64,000 nucleotides of DNA from assembly GCA_027886175.1 (NCBI GenBank), contig JAJNNQ010000006.1, forward strand, positions 620,001-684,000, written 5' to 3'. The DNA comes from Phylloscopus collybita. Taxonomy: Eukaryota > Chordata > Aves > Passeriformes > Phylloscopidae. The notes beneath the pieces are model-generated. The model saw only the letters and a list, made by a program, of their open reading frames with translations. It made no database searches and was not told the DNA's origin. Below, in pieces: positions 63,857 to 64,000 of the stretch; position 1 is the first letter of the stretch, and every line of letters begins with the position of its first letter. The position numbers and the translations under genes were made by a program.

Positions 63857-64000
63857 AAGAAAACTGCATCTGCAAGCCTGTTTCTCTAGCTATACAGAGC
63901 CTCAAGACTTCTATGACAATTCAACGTTACAGGCCAAGTACCTCCTGCTTTAGAGACTACAGGATCTCTGAGCTAAAGAAGACAAGTGTTGCAGCAACCC

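Larger units (their letters stand above)
51251..64000 (-). other. Large GTF2F2 intron running off the right edge
   Basis: 12.75 kb. I searched for the preceding GTF2F2 exon (family motif SENYMRLKR) and for the single-exon KCTD4 gene, which is nested in this gene in human, and found neither. The stretch holds two CR1 fragments, an 18-bp tandem repeat and one orphan candidate exon at 57422-57514 (see findings). Confidence 0.6.

Noticed and set aside
51251..64000. Nested KCTD4 gene or the preceding GTF2F2 exon
   Set aside because: Human KCTD4 lies within GTF2F2, but no frame of the needed length or BTB-type sequence is present, and no exon matching SENYMRLKR was seen.
1..64000. CRISPR arrays, rRNA genes, canonical tRNAs, intact retroviral or bacterial genes
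   Set aside because: None found; repeats present are CR1 fragments, LTR-like pieces and microsatellites.

Overview
This is vertebrate, very probably avian, nuclear DNA. CR1 LINE 3' ends with the typical ATTCTATGATTCT-type tails occur in both orientations, there is an ERVL-like bird LTR, and the genes are split by introns. No bacterial operons, CRISPR arrays or intact viral genes are visible. The species cannot be told from the window.

Three protein genes were recognised by translating exons and checking splice sites and reading phase. (1) Bases 338-3823 on the minus strand hold the first four coding exons of SLC25A30, a mitochondrial inner-membrane carrier (KMCP1). Its CpG-rich promoter lies near 6.6-7.1 kb and its 3' half runs off the left edge. 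(2) Bases ~28016-33172 on the plus strand hold all of TPT1 (TCTP, 172 aa), with a TATA-like box, a 5'TOP-type start, five coding exons and a sixth exon that opens with the stop codon. (3) Bases ~41040-51250 on the minus strand hold the last three coding exons of GTF2F2 (RAP30, the small subunit of TFIIF). Its large intron fills the rest of the window, and exons 1-5 lie beyond the right edge. TPT1 and GTF2F2 are tail-to-tail. TPT1 and SLC25A30 are head-to-head, with about 21 kb of mostly non-coding DNA between their promoters.

The main non-coding find is a pair of H/ACA box snoRNA-like sequences. One lies in the last intron of TPT1 (~32752-32881) and fits SNORA31, a known TPT1-hosted snoRNA. 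A diverged second copy lies at ~33839-33974, about 0.7 kb past the TPT1 polyadenylation signal. Both keep two hairpins, an H box and an ACA box, and the 3' guide pocket is nearly identical while the 5' pocket differs.

The remaining DNA is intergenic or intronic. It contains CR1 fragments, two LTR-like segments, microsatellites and homopolymer runs, and two strong CTCF-type motifs that flank TPT1 (21153-21166 and 43099-43113). Apart from the second snoRNA copy I saw no new system.
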